64,000 bases of DNA from Pinus tabuliformis (GCA_031772625.1 CM062820.1:1076633369-1076697368), one strand, 5' to 3'; shown: positions 41,199 to 54,174, counted from the stretch's first letter. Notes: generated by a model from the sequence alone, not told the origin. Made by a program: numbers and translations.

Positions 41199-41860
41199 GC
41201 TTGGGAGAGATGGGTTTGATTTTTTCCTCTTTAAAACCCACTTTCTAATGTTGAGTTTTGCACCTTTTCATTGAACTTTAAGAACACACTGCTTTTCATT
41301 ATTTCTTCGAAATTTTGGCTCAAATGATGGAATTTTTGACACATCTTTGCAGGGACTGTATGACGGAGCATCTGGCCAAGGAAACCTTGACTGCCTCTGG
41401 AAAATCAACTGGTGACTTTTTTGGAAAATTTTGTCATAAACGGCACTGTTTGACTTTTCTTCAAAACAGAGTTTTGAAGAAGAGTCAAAGTCTTTTCAGG
41501 TGATGATGAAGCTTTCTGAACCGTAGCTGTATAAGGTCTCCCTCTGGCCTGCATGGCTTGTTTCTGGACATGTATTCAGAGACCAAACTGATGAATTTCT
41601 AGACTCAAACCATAAAAATTGACTCTGTCCTGAAATAGGACCAGACCTTGACTCTCATGACTTTGATTGATTTTGGACCAAAACCTGAACCAGCAGAGGC
41701 CAGACATGAGGGGAAATGAGTAGCATGACTTTCTCCATCAGATCATGACATGTCCCTAGCGAAATGCAGCTGAGTGGATGAAGCGGGAGACCTAAAATTG
41801 AAATGCACAAAGAGATTTGATCTCTGACGGAGGGCTGACCAGCCCGACTCTAACAAGTTG

Positions 41861-42223
41861 GACTCAGTTCAGCAAAAGCATAGTACATGGTTGCTAGTCA
41901 AGCAACTTGTGGGGCTATCTAGATGAGGAAGATCCTTGTTGGGTTAGTTGGCCAGCAGATGGATCCTACGATGATTTACTGTGACAATCAGAGTTGTAGC
42001 AAACTCTCTGAGAATCCAGTTTTTCGTGATCAGTCCAAGCATATCGACATTCAGTATCACTATCTATGAGATTGTGTGCAGAGGAGAATCATGTTGTTGG
42101 ACTAAATTTTTATAAAGGAGCAGGATGCAGATATTTTGACAAAGGTTTTTATCAAGATGGAAATTTGAGTTTCAAAGACGGAGAATCGGGGTAGCAGATA
42201 ATCCCTTTCTTGTTGAGAGAGAG
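41861..42223 (+). pseudogene. Copia-E RNase H, right part
   Basis: Continues Copia-E directly after the RE-B target duplication. Piecewise translation gives the copia RNase H end: IYCDNQSC near 41978, FRDQSKHIDIQYHY near 42025, and a DADIFTK motif near 42127. Several stops are present. A purine run (GAGAGAGAG) at 42215-42223 precedes the LTR. Confidence 0.85.
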
Positions 42224-43064
42224 TGTTGAAGAAAAAAACAACAAGAAAATCCTAATTTAATTTTGTCCTTAAATTAAATGGTAATTCTAATTCTCATAAC
42301 AACTTGTAATAGTTAACTAACTTAATTTTCCTTAGTTGGCTCAGTTAGTTCGTGTTGGGAGGTTATCTAGAGTCATGTAGAGTGGTTCCTAAATTTTAGG
42401 GGGCCATGTTGAGTTCTTTTGAGTTGTAATTATTTAATTCAGTTTAAATGAGTTATATTCAATTAAACTAGTTCCAAATGATTGAGGAATTAGTGAGAAA
42501 TCCAGTAGTAGGGTGTGACCAACATTGATCAACTAGTAAAATGAATATTCACTCAGAATTAACTTATGCATGTCATATCAGAGAAAGACCCAATTGAGAT
42601 TGGAGTTCAAGGACAATGTACTATTAGTTGTATAATCGTCCGAATTGTACAGGTGGTGCATGAAATCAGAGGAAGGCCTATGATGGATTGCACAGATATG
42701 GATGAGAAAGCTCTCAATTAAATATGGCTAATTCCCTAGGAAACTGTGCAATGAAATAGGAGATTGGCAGGCATCAGATTTGGCCAATTATTGGCTGGAG
42801 CTTGTTTGTGAGGCAGTGAGATAGATTGAGATAGTGCAGAGGTTTCTCGAGCTTAATAAAAGCATTGTAATCTTCTCATATTTTTTTATTAATGCAATAT
42901 ACAATAACAGGGGTTTTTAGTTGTGGCTTTCCACAAAAAATTATTTTGTTATGTGTGATTGAATTTTTTTTGTTTTATGCTTCTTGATTTCATCGATCGT
43001 TTATTTTTTCTGCCGATGAGTAAAGTAGATTCAAGTCAATTGTTTTAGCTTGTTACAATCTACA
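42224..43064 (+). repeat. Copia-E 3' LTR, right edge uncertain
   Basis: Starts TGTTGAAG directly after the purine tract. It contains AATAAAAG and T-rich signals near 42855-42890. The end is set tentatively at CTACA (43064), as there is no second LTR in the window to compare. Confidence 0.55.
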
Positions 43065-43228
43065 ATTTGCATATATAAGGAATTTCTACATATTCCACAT
43101 AAATACCATGGGTTCACATAAACCTGGAGCTAAAAAACCGTTAGTAACTTTACCAAGCCAAGTTTACATTAACTACCCAACAAAAATTAATAAAAATAAT
43201 AATATTAACTTGGAATTTTTGTTTTCAA

Positions 43229-43480
43229 GTCTTAGTAGCACAACTGTTTGGGGACGGGCCTTGTCATCAAGGTGACCCAGGATCAAACCTCACGGGGGGT
43301 GGTTGTGCCATGTGCTACGAGGAGGAGACATGCTAAAAAATCCAATCAGCGAAGGTTTGGTGTGGTCCAGGTCGAGTGCGATCCTCGAGGGACTTTGACA
43401 GCTTAGATGCCCTTTGGTCGTGGCTCATCAAGCCACAGGTCAAGCCCGAAAGATCACAGATAACTTGACAAACAAAAAAA
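43229..43480 (+). mobile_element. tRNA-derived SINE with target duplications
   Basis: Pol III A box TAGCACAACTG at 43236-43246 and B box GATCAAACC at 43281-43289, 45 bp apart. The body ends in a run of A (AAACAAAAAAAAA). Flanks 43207-43228 and 43481-43502 are imperfect direct repeats (AACTTGGAATTTTTG / AACTTTGAATTCTTG), as made by LINE-type insertion. A partial relative is at 46211-46305. Confidence 0.8.
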
Positions 43481-43503
43481 AACTTTGAATTCTTGTTTTG
43501 ATT

Positions 43504-45816
43504 ATTTTAGTTTGAAGTTATTTTTATTTTAACGTATGGCTATTTTTATTTTTATTATTTTTACACTGAAAGTGCCCTTTTTTGATATTGGTCACGCTAG
43601 ACAATCGTCTTCCCTTTTCATCTACATTTGACATTGTGTGTCTATTGGTTTGCCCATTAGATAGCATCTATTCAAAATATGATTGGAATGAAATGAGTGA
43701 TATTATAAATAACAAGTAGTACACGTGAAGTGTGACTTAACCTAGAATATCGTTGCACGCATGAGGAAATATGTTGGATAGCAAAAAAAATGAATATTGC
43801 AGAGAAGTGAAGGAGTCCAGTTTGAAGATTGGAATACAATTCCAAGAATACCGAGACAAACTCCCACCAAAATCTTATTGCCCTTTCAACATTCGTCATT
43901 TTCAGAGAGAATATTCGACAGAATCTGAAATATGAAAATAACACCCGTGGGGAACATTTTTCCAAGATTAGATACACATGATAAAGAGTAACTCGCAACA
44001 TCCGTTGTAGTTTTCTGGGTGTCGTTAGTAATCAGAAGTCCCATGTTGTTTCAACTTGTCTCTATTGTTAATTTTCAAAAGAATAGTTGCAAACAAAAAC
44101 GCTCTCCAAAATTTTTTGATATTTCACAAATGATAATGAAATATGAGGGCAAGTCGTATATTTGTTGCAGGTATTGGCATCACGAAGGGGGAGAGATATG
44201 TAGCAAATTTGACCGATGACTGCTGCAGAGGATGTGAAAGTTCTCTTCCATGTTGCGTTTTTCATATCACGAAGCTGCATTAAACATTATCTTTTTTTTG
44301 AATAATATTCGTAGTATCATATTGACGACCATTAGTAATTCATTTTATATTCCTGAATATCTCAATCAAAAGTTATGTGATGGGCTCGTGAAGTTTCTTT
44401 GATGGGCCTATAATTAAGTAACAATGATGTTTTTGATGGGCCTATAATTAAGTGACAATGATGTTTTTCACTAGATTGAAAATAATGTCGAGAGGTGTTG
44501 AATTGAGAACTATAATCAGTATCTATTCATTTTAAATATGGATTTAACATGAGTCTAGAGAAATCTGATTTTTTTTTAGGTAATTTTTTATTTATAAAAC
44601 AACATTATTTAAATATTTTGTATAGTTATTTATTTTATTTTTTTAATTTTTTATTTAGACTTAGATTTACATGAATAAAATTTCTGATGAAAAATAAACA
44701 AAATTACACATCATACTATACTAAACGGTAAAATAAATATCACGGCTCAATGAAAGTACATGAAATCAACATCAATATACTGAATCGTAACAACTATTTA
44801 ACCGTTGAATATCAGTTATAATACAAGCTGGTACAAGATATTGACAATTCATAAAATCCATAAATGCAACCCATTAAATTCTTTACCGCAAATGCTTTTC
44901 ACTCGTTTATCTGGATGGCTCACAGTGAGTAAGATCGACGTATGTAACAATTCGCTTTGGTGTATTCTTTTGACCCTGCAAAAGAATTAAGCTGCTAAGG
45001 TTAGTTTATTTATTTAAAAAACAAATTAAGCTGAGAAGTTTTCTGCGTTCGAGGCATTGTTTCTTATAACTTTTTTAAAGCTTACTCTAATTGATAGAAG
45101 TTTTAGAATTTAACGTTTTTTTTTATTCAATATTTGTAAAATAAAAATTATAAGTTGGAGTGGTATAATTTATAAATTTAGTGTATAAGGTGTTTATTAA
45201 AAATTAAATTTATTTATGTGTTGTATGTTAGATAAAAAAAAGTTACACTTTCATTAAAAATTATATTTTTGGATTTTTTTGATTTTAAGAAAACTAAATA
45301 TATTTGTTTTTCCGTAGAAACTCTTATTTTTATTTAGACAAAAGAAATTACTATATTTTGCAAATGTGAAATTTTATTCCCAAGAAGACCTAGGGAAGAG
45401 CACAAGCCCTCCAAAAACAAATTAACACATTTGTTATTAAAACTACTATTTTTAAATATATTTAATGATAATTATCAAAGTTAAGTATTACTAGCAATTG
45501 TCCCAAAAGATGCAAAGATACACTGAAGGAATAGAAGATTTGGGAAGATCATCTCCCCAAGAATAGTGCAAAAAATAACTTCATAATTAAATTTTAGCAT
45601 TCGAAATTTCAAAAAAAAATTAATAACATAAATAATCATAAATTTTTATTTATAAAACACAAATAAGTAAATAAATTTAATTACATTCAACATAACAATG
45701 ACAAACAAATATTCATTTTTACTAAAACTTTACATGTACACAAAATTTGTAATAATAAAAAAAAAAAATCTAAATCTTACACCCTGTTTAATTTTAAATA
45801 TATAATTTATAATGAT
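43504..45816. other. AT-rich DNA, no gene seen
   Basis: No ORF over about 110 codons and no recognisable domain. It contains a 33-bp direct repeat (GATGGGCCTATAATTAAGT..., near 44401 and 44435) and long A/T runs. Confidence 0.6.
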
Positions 45817-46195
45817 TTTATTGTCCCAACATGATGAACAACAAATAATGTCACAATGTGACGAACAATAAATGATATGGCAATTGGACAAAAAAATGAT
45901 GTCGTAATGTGACAAACAACAAATTCCATCACCCATGTGACGAACAACAAATGACTTTGCAATGTAATGAACAATGAATGTTGTCACAATGTGATGAATA
46001 ACAAACAACATTGCAATGTTATGACATCAAAATGTGATGAACAACAAATGTCATCACAATGTGATAAACAACAAGTGTTGTGATAATGTGATGAACAACA
46101 AACAACATTGTAAAGTGACTAACAACAAACAACATCACCATGTGACAAAATATAAACAACGTTGCAATATGATGAACCACAAATGTCTTTGTAAT
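45817..46195. repeat. 27-bp minisatellite
   Basis: Degenerate tandem units close to AATGTGATGAACAACAAATG + TCATCAC. The period is exactly 27 bp in the best part, about 46030-46170. About a dozen units. Confidence 0.85.
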
Positions 46196-46210
46196 TGAAA
46201 AAAAATGACC

Positions 46211-46305
46211 TCCTTAGCAAGGTGACTCGGGATCAAACCTCACGAGGGGTGGTTGTGCCCTGTGTAAGGGGAGGAGACATGCTAAAAAATCCAATCAATC
46301 TCCCT
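46211..46305 (+). mobile_element. Partial copy of the 43229 SINE
   Basis: About 95 bp match the middle of the SINE (AAGGTGACTCGGGATCAAACC, GGTTGTGCCCTGTG, GAGGAGACATGCTAAAAAATC). It includes the B box but lacks the A box, the 3' part and the A tail. Confidence 0.75.
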
Positions 46306-48258
46306 GTCAAATTTGCTATCAATTTAAATATTGCAATCAAAATGCTTTGCTATCAAATTAAAACCAAAAGGCCAAACTGGGTCTTTGCAAAGCACCCATC
46401 ACCGATTTTCTATTCCAATAGAGTGTATAGAAAAATTAATTGTATTTTATTGAAATATTTATAGTAAAGTTGGTGTGTATATGAAAATTAAAGTTGTGAT
46501 CACAAACTTTGAAGCCAAAAGGTATAGTAGTTCATGTTATTTGATAAATAATTTATTTACTTCTTCTTACTCTAAGTTCTATGCATTATAAATAAGTAGT
46601 TCTTCTGATGCATTATATTGGTAAATAAAATGGGGTTCACAGTCCCCCAAGCAATGGAAGTGTGGCCAGTCCTTGATTTATTAATATTAATATTTTAGAT
46701 CTTCTAATCACAAGTTCAGGATTTGATAGTGTGCCTATATTGCTCAACATTCTCGAGATATATTGAATATGTACCAAGTTATCTACTTTAATAATATATT
46801 ACAAACATTCCATGAAAATTCTTTGAAATTGTGCTTTAAATAACATCCATAATGTTCATTATGGTAACACTATAAATTAAGTGCAACCATGAAAATATTC
46901 ACAACTGTTATCTATTTCTATTATCGTAAATATTATTATAATATTATTTCTATTTTTATTATCGTAATATTATTGACATTGAGTGTAAATATTATTGTAT
47001 TTCTGTTTAAGAAATCAATATATTCACATTGACTATTATTTACAATTTTTTACAATTTCACTCTGCACTTCCGGAGCAAAAAGGGAAGCAAAAAAACAAT
47101 TTAAATATCACCTAACAACGCAGCAAAAAATAGTGAGCTCAAAGGTGAAACTTGAAAGGTAGAAATTTACTTGAATATAATGTTCAACTATATCAACTAT
47201 ATATAATGTTCGAAGAATGAATTTTTTTAAAGGAGAAACATGAATATAATGTTCTATGTTTGGAAGACATTTCTTTACTTAATGGATTTATATGGACACT
47301 TTTCCTTTTTTACTCTAATATCCCCAAATAATTGACCCCAGTTGGACCAATTAAAAAAAAAAAATTAATAAAAATAAAGAGCGGAGAACACATGGTTTTG
47401 GCCCCAGGTAATTATCCACCTAGGGTAATTGCTCATAGTTTTCTTCCGAATAGCCAAGATTTAAAAGGAGGAGGAGAATTGAGAGAAAGACATGGATTTG
47501 GAATTTTTCTCTTGGCATCGATTTGGAAACTCAAGCGATTTTTCAAGAAAAAAGGGTCTCAGGTGAGATCTTTCACGCTAACTTTGGTGGGGTTGAGCCT
47601 CACGTTAGTCAACAAACCTAGTTTCGGTGGTTCATGAAATCACCCTAGCTGGCATTAGTATTTTGTATTTTTTAGGGAACGAGGATTATTCGCATGATCA
47701 TCTGTGAGTCTGTGGGTTTTGGTTGTTTTGCAGGGATAAACAGAGTTGAGTTACATCCTTGCAGCAGGTGTTCATCACTACATTTGGATCCGAGACTGAG
47801 GGCCTATACAGTTGGGAACCGACAAACAAATACAACCCATTAGGCCATACCCTATTGCACATTGTTTATAGTCGAAATGGTCTTATTGACCGTAGTTGCA
47901 AGGATCTAGAGGTGGCAAGCTACAATGAAAACACCACAGGTCAGAGATCATGAATTATATTTGGCAGAAATCTCATGTGGCGAAGTTCTAGCCATGAGTT
48001 ATATTCAGCAAAGTCGTACATAATCCGAGGGCGCATAGCAATAATTTATCATCAATTAATTACAGTGCTCCTCTCATTGGTTGGGTTGCAGGAGCTAAAG
48101 GATTATTTAATCTATCGATGCAATTGGGAGGCACTGGAGTTAAGGGTCAAGGCCATTCATCTATCTTTGTCATTGTCAAGGTCTCCCATCTATTTGAGTA
48201 GGAAGAATGACTGCACCTTCATCCGCGTCGCTAGCCATTAAGCCATTCGCATAGAGGT
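46306..48258. other. AT-rich to mixed DNA, no gene recognised
   Basis: 46306-47320 is AT-rich and without signals. 47330-48240 has more balanced composition with frames of about 100 and 88 codons on the plus strand (47332-47637, 47975-48241) that match nothing I know. It may be a decayed transcript or element. No function assigned. Confidence 0.45.
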
Positions 48259-48263
48259 GTATC

Positions 48264-49720
48264 TGTTGTAAAATGTAACTACATTCAATCTTCATAATGA
48301 CATGTAACTGTGACTTTTGTAAACGATATAATAAAATTATTATTGTAAACCTTGCTTCATGGGTTTTATGAGCAAGAGATTTTATTTGTTTATGGCTCCC
48401 ATTAAGAGCCTTAAGATTTATTATTAAGCCAAAGAGTCAATGTCATGTATGAAGAGCTCTTCTTGAGCATGAGTCAATGTATATGAGTCTATGAATATGT
48501 CTAGTTAGCCCTCCAACGAAAAGCACTTGCCATCCTCTTCAAATTCGGCCTCTAAATTGTGTGGAAAGATCATGTCAGCTTGCATCATTAGACACATCCA
48601 TTCATACTATCATGTCACCTTAATATGTGAGAAAAATTACAATATATACCCAGCTAGGATCTTCACATAAGGGTAGTGAAGAATTTAGATCCTTCTGAAG
48701 TTTCAGAGGGCAGTCACATAAATGATTTTGGATGTCACAGCGAAGAGGTTTCAAAGGTTTGTCCACAGTTCAGGAATTCAGATCCTCTGCAATTTTGGGT
48801 GGGTACAGTCTCTGAGATTTTCGCATATCAATCATAGTGAATATGTTTGATATTACTCTGAGATCTAAATACGAAATCACAGTCAACAGTCCATGGATCT
48901 CTCTAAAGTTTTTGATGAATAATTGCAGTCATCAAGTTTGGATCTCCACAAAAGTACAAGTATGATCTCTCTGAAATCGGGCCACAGTCACAGTAAAGGA
49001 TTCATGTGAAGATACATAAGAAACAATGAGGAAATAATTAGGGCTATTCATAGAAACATGAAGAAATGTTTCGATGTACTAACAAGGAATAACAATCCAA
49101 TGGAGATACTACAGTTCAGTGGCATTAAGGAAATTCAAATATTTTTGCTACACAGTTTGGACAAGTATAAACATATTACAGTTTGAGGAAACTACTGATT
49201 GGTAATATGAAGACTGAGTTTCGTTCTTATCTAAAGAATAACTCAGTACCATCACAAAAGTAAGGTCTCATGACAATGGGGAGGTCTTACAAAAGGAGAT
49301 CACAATGTGAAGACAATGATAAGATTTTGATGATGAAAATGTATCGTTGCTCAGAAGGTCGAAGAGGAAGAGGAGGAGTCAAGAAGAAGAAGGTTGACTT
49401 TCAAAGAGGAAATTTGTCTTAGTCTTGGAGTGGTTATTAGGTCAATGGTCTTGGTCTTGGTTTTCGTCAAATGGAATCTATATACGAAGAATTTTTGTGA
49501 GTTTTCCTCTCAAAGAGTGAGAGGTTTTTGGCCCTGGCAGAGATCCAACATCTTGTGTTCTTGTCTCTTTTGTTTTGGTAACTATTTGATGAAGTAAGAA
49601 AACACACACTAATAATAACAAGAGAATATTGTGTTAATAAGAAAAAGTAAAAAGTACCTCACAAATAGTTATCATCGTCAAAAGAATCTTATTAACCTAA
49701 TTTCCCTAGATTCTTCAACA
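48264..49720 (+). repeat. RE-D 5' LTR
   Basis: 1457 bp. TATA-like TCTATATA at 49477-49484 is followed by the likely transcript start region. The right end is CTTCAACA. Confidence 0.88.
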
Positions 49721-49733
49721 TGGTATCAGAACC
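49721..49733 (+). other. RE-D primer-binding site
   Basis: TGGTATCAGAACC starts directly at the LTR edge. TGGTATCAGAGC is the usual initiator-Met tRNA site of plant copia elements, so this fits with one difference. Confidence 0.85.
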
Positions 49734-52700
49734 AAAGGTGTTGAAGTCAAAGGAAGGGCAACAAAGAGAAATTCAAGGATCAAGTTTCAAGAATGACATC
49801 AAAGCAAGTTGAAGGTTATCAATGAAAAGAATCAAGATATACATTGAAGAATCAAACCCTAGATCGAAAAAGCAGTCTACATCAGAAAGAGATTTTGTTT
49901 AAATCTTAGTCATCAAAAGGCCACAAAGACCCTCATCAAGTTGTCTACAAAGCAAGATAACTCGAAGGACCTTAAAAACGAAGATCACTTCATTTTGGAG
50001 AAAGTTGAAACCCTAGAAGAAGTTTTGATCTACACTACAAAATAAGGCTAAGTATACTGAAAGCGAGAACGCATTGTCATCATCTTCAAGGTTGTAAAAC
50101 AAGAAAGGATCATCTCCTTGCATTAGAAGAAGATCATCCGAGGAAGCAACAAATCATCCTCATCAAAATGGGCAACCTTTTCTATTGGATAAAGGATTTT
50201 TCATTTGAAAGTAGATCATCCAAGAAGGAGATCTAATACATCTTCTTCAACCATCATCAAAGTGATCAAGTAGAAGAATTCATCTTCACTTTTCAAGTAA
50301 GTGTCTTTCATTCTTTAATTTATTTAGTAAAATGACTTCATGTTTGCAAGGAGATCTATAAATTTGATGGGTCATCGAAATTGCTTACATGAAGAAGGAG
50401 GATAGACATAGTCCTCTTAGAAGTTGAACACATTGAACATATCTAAAAGTCTCCTCTGATTCATGGAAAGGGATACTCATGAAAGATCCCCTCATATAGC
50501 AGTACTGGAGATATCAAAGAGATGCATATGATAAATTCATTATCTAAGGTATAATAAAGAAGGTCACATGAATTAGATATGATCTACACAAAAGTAAAGA
50601 TATCAAAGGATGAATGATATCTTCATAAGATCTCATATACAATATCTAGGAAAGATGATATTCATCATGCACTAAATGATAATCAATGTAATAGATATCC
50701 ATGGGATAGTAAAATTTACCTCATTCAACTTGTGATTTCTATACAAGATAGAAGAAAAAAGGTTGAGAGAAAAAGTCTTGAGGACTCAAATGTTTGTTGG
50801 AAGAAAAGGAAGTTTGGAAAATTTTGGTACTTAGAAAAGGGAAGAAGAGCATAGCTGAGATTCAATGCTATGGAAGTAAAAGATTATGTACTCTAGAGGA
50901 AATATTATTCTTAGTTTAAAAGGGAAAACAACAAGAAAAACAAAGAATAAATCCATTTCACCGAAGAAATGGAGGAAGTTGAAAGAAGGAAGAACAAGGA
51001 AGTAGAAGCATTAGAAGTAAGATCTCGTGACACCACCATAGGGAAACATGAAGCCGTTGGAACAAAATCTATGGTGATCAACTTTGAAGAATATAGCTCT
51101 TGTAGACCTCATTGAAAGATCAAAGGACGAAGTCATCCGCGATAGGTCTCATCATACATCAGTTTAAAAGGAGAAATATCTACTATATAAGGATATGTGA
51201 GATGGAATTCTCATTAAAGGATTCACCTATCAAGAAAGGAAGAAAGTGTTTCATCAGAAACTCCAACTTGTGGAGTTCATGGGATGATGGTATGATGACA
51301 TGAGAAATGAAGCAGATCTAAGGGCTGAAAATCTTTTCAATCAAGTAAGCTACTGAAAGAAGCCTAGATGACCTAAAGGTAAAATGAGGTATGAATTCTT
51401 GTATTTAATATTATAAAGGCATGTCGTATGGTTGTAGGTAACATGGACCACTACTTATATCTTTAGAAGCATGATCAAGGGAAAATGATATCCTCCTCTT
51501 AATGGATGTAGGAAGGCATAAGTCGCACTAGATGAAATCAACATAATATGTCCTCATATGAAGTATGAGGTCGTTAACTACAATTAAGGAACTCTGATTG
51601 GAATCTTGTGGGAATGGGATGTGTAAGGAAGGAATATATTGTGAGATGTGAAACCATGATGAAGGAAATCAACATCCAAAATACCAAGAAGATTTGACTA
51701 GGAAATCTCCTGGAAACATATGAAGACTCTGATGGAAGTCTAAAAAAGATGGAGACCCTTGACAATGGATATCTTTGGGATATGTGTCAACATGTATGCA
51801 ACATGCTGATACCTACATGAAGATTTCATGATGAAGAGCCATCTCATAAGGTACTTCTTGATTTAATTTTATGTTTGGATTTCTTGATAATATCTGGATG
51901 GGTTCATGCAGGGCTACTAGTACAAGAATTGTAAGTGTAAGTACAACTAACATTCATGTGGTGGATGGAAATCATTGAAAGAAACATGATGAGGAAGAAG
52001 TAGAAATATGAATAAGGTTCCAGATATATATCAAGAAGGCCACTTTCTCTAAAAAAGGAATGACATGACGAACCAAGAAATAAAGTGATGGATGGCTAAT
52101 GCCCTACAAAGAAGAATCTCGACTGAATTCCATGACATCAAGAAAAGAAATTTATTAAGCAGTTGAAGGACCGACAAAGAATAAGTTGTTGATGAAAATA
52201 TATTCCCTAGTTAAGAGGGAGCTCTGACAAGTCCTAATTAAGAGGGATCTTGGGAAATTCCTTAATCAGAGGGAGCTTGGGTACATTCCTTTACAGGAAT
52301 GGGCATATATTCCCTAGTTGAGAGGGAGAGATAGACACAACATTCTTGTCTTCACTTGGGAAGAAAGAATGGAGGATTGGATAATCATTTAGAATCTGAT
52401 AATATTTAAGGATGTGTCAGGAATCCAAGATAAGAGTAGGAAAGAGGACCAATATTCTTTGAGGGCTGGGAACCCAAGATAAGAATGGTCCTAAAAGTTC
52501 ATACTCAGAGAACACCCGGGTGGGTGTGTACCTTGAGAGACAATGATGAAGGTGTCTATAGTCATTGTTTAAGCCAAGATTGTGTTTTGATCTGATGAGA
52601 GATAGAGCCGTCAGTCAAGGCCTTTCTATGGAAACAATGTTAGTTACTATGATGTTATCCATATGGGTTACGAATCCAATTATTCTTATGAGAAATTATT

Positions 52701-52753
52701 TAGATTGAAAATGACAAAGTATTATTATGAATACCTCCCTAGTTAAGAGGGAG
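49734..52753 (+). other. RE-D interior, essentially non-coding
   Basis: Purine-rich on the plus strand. Near 50360-50430 a frame reads KFDGSSKLLT, stop, RRRIDIVLLEVE, which resembles the start of a copia gag domain with a Trp codon turned to TGA. This is weak. Elsewhere I see no gag or pol. Confidence 0.55.
52206..52753 (+). repeat. Repeated polypurine-tract-like motif before RE-D 3' LTR
   Basis: CCCTAGTTAAGAGGGAG occurs directly before the 3' LTR (52737-52753). Near-copies occur at 52206-52221, 52233-52248, 52261-52275 and 52312-52328. Only the last position has the correct place for plus-strand priming. Confidence 0.75.
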
Positions 52754-54174
52754 TGTTGTAAAATATAACTAGGTTCGGTCTTCATAATGACATGTAATTG
52801 TGACTTTTTAAATGATGTAATAAAATTATTATTATAAGCCTTGCTTTATGGGTTTCATGAGGAAGATATTTTATTTGTTTATGGCTCCCATTAAGAGCCT
52901 TGGGATTTATTATTAAGTCAAAGAATCAATGTCATGTATTAAGATCTCTTCTTGAGTATGACTCAATGTATATGAGTCTATGAATATGTATATTTAGCCC
53001 TCCAATGACAAGCACTTGCCATCCCCTTCAAAGTCGGCCTCCAAATTGTGTGGAAAGATCATGCCGGCTTCCATCAATAGACACATCCATTCATATTGTC
53101 ATGTTGGTTTAATATCTAGGACGGATTACTATACATACCCCGCTAGGATATTCACATAAGGGCAGTGAAGAACTCATATCCTTATGAAGTTTTGGAGGCC
53201 ATTCACATAAAGGATTTCAGATGTCGCGGTGAAGAAGTTTCAGAGGTCCGTCCACAGTTCAGGAATTCAGATCCTCTGCATATTAATCATAGTGAAGAAG
53301 TTCAATCTTACTCTAAGATCCGAATAGGAAATCACAGTCAAAAGTCTGTGGTTTTGTTTAAATTTTTGGATGAATAATTGCAATCATCAAGTTTGGATAT
53401 CCACAGAAGTACAAGTATGATCTCTCTAAATTTGGGCCACAGTCACAGTAAACGAGTCATGTGAATATACATAAGGAACAATGAGGAAATAATTAGGGCT
53501 AATCACAAAACCATGAAGAAAGGTTTCGATGTCCTAACAAGGAATCACAGTCCAATGGAGATACTACAGTTCAATGGCATCAAAGAAATTCAAATATTTG
53601 TGCTACATAGTTTGGACAAGTATAAACATATTACAGTTTGAGGAAACTACTGATTGGTAATTTGAAGACTCAGTTCGGTCCTATCTAATGAAGAACTCAG
53701 TACCATCATAGAAGTAAGGTCACATGACAATTAGGAGGTCTCACAAAAGGAGATCACGATGTGAAGGCATCGATAATATTTTGATGATGACAATGTCTCA
53801 TTACTCAGAAGGTCGAAGAGGAAGAGGAGGAGTCAAGAAGAAGACAGTTTAATGTCAATGAGGACGAGTGTCTTAGTCTTGGAGTGGCTATTAGGTCAAT
53901 GGTCTTGGTCTTGGTGTTTGTCAATTGGAATCTTTATAAAAAGAATGTGTGTTGGTTTTCCTCTCATAGAGTGAGAGGTTTTTGGCCCTGGTAGAGAGCC
54001 AACATCTTGTGTTCTTGTCTCTTTTGTTTTGGTAACTATTTGATGAAGTAAGAAAAGACACACTAATAATAATAAGAGAATATTGTGCTAATAAGAAAAT
54101 GTAAAAAGTACCTCACAAATAGTTATCATAGTCAGAAGAATCTTATTAACCTCATTGCCATAGATTCTTCAACA
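52754..54174 (+). repeat. RE-D 3' LTR
   Basis: 1421 bp matching the 5' LTR with many substitutions and small indels. The TATA-like position reads TTTATAAA at 53933-53940. Confidence 0.88.

Larger units (their letters stand above)
13939..41855 (-). mobile_element. RE-B: Tat/Ogre-like Ty3/gypsy element with 4.9-kb LTRs
   Basis: LTR edges TGTTAG...CTAACA at 13939-18865 and 36999-41855, flanked on both sides by AGTTG (13934-13938 and 41856-41860), a perfect 5-bp target duplication. The minus-strand order is 5' LTR (right), tRNA-Arg-type primer site, gag (interrupted by RE-C), protease, RNase H, RT, degenerate RNase H, integrase, 3' LTR (left). The span is 27.9 kb, or about 16.5 kb without RE-C. 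There is no chromodomain, as in the Tat and Athila branch. The host site is the RNase H region of Copia-E. Confidence 0.92.
36999..41855 (-). repeat. RE-B 5' LTR
   Basis: 4857 bp, TGTTAG...CTAACA, followed by target duplication AGTTG. It contains the right copy of the LTR ORF (38459-39993), GCGC clusters, a G-rich tract and a TATA box at 41191-41198. Stretches 36999-38458 and 39994-41855 have no other gene. Confidence 0.9.
48264..54174 (+). mobile_element. RE-D: old LTR retrotransposon with little coding capacity
   Basis: LTRs 48264-49720 and 52754-54174 (TGTTGTAAA...CTTCAACA), flanked by GTATC (48259-48263) and ATATC (54175-54179), a target duplication with one mismatch. A tRNA-Met-type primer site abuts the 5' LTR and a purine tract the 3' LTR. 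Over the first 125 bp the LTRs differ at about 17 sites. The 3-kb interior has no long ORF, so it was mobilised in trans or is thoroughly decayed. Confidence 0.88.

Noticed and set aside
11548-43064. An intact Copia-E polyprotein split only by insertions
   Set aside because: Both halves have many stops and frameshifts and a changed RT active site, so it was inactive independently of RE-A and RE-B.
45817-46195. Possible CRISPR array
   Set aside because: Head-to-tail 27-bp units without unique spacers: an ordinary minisatellite.
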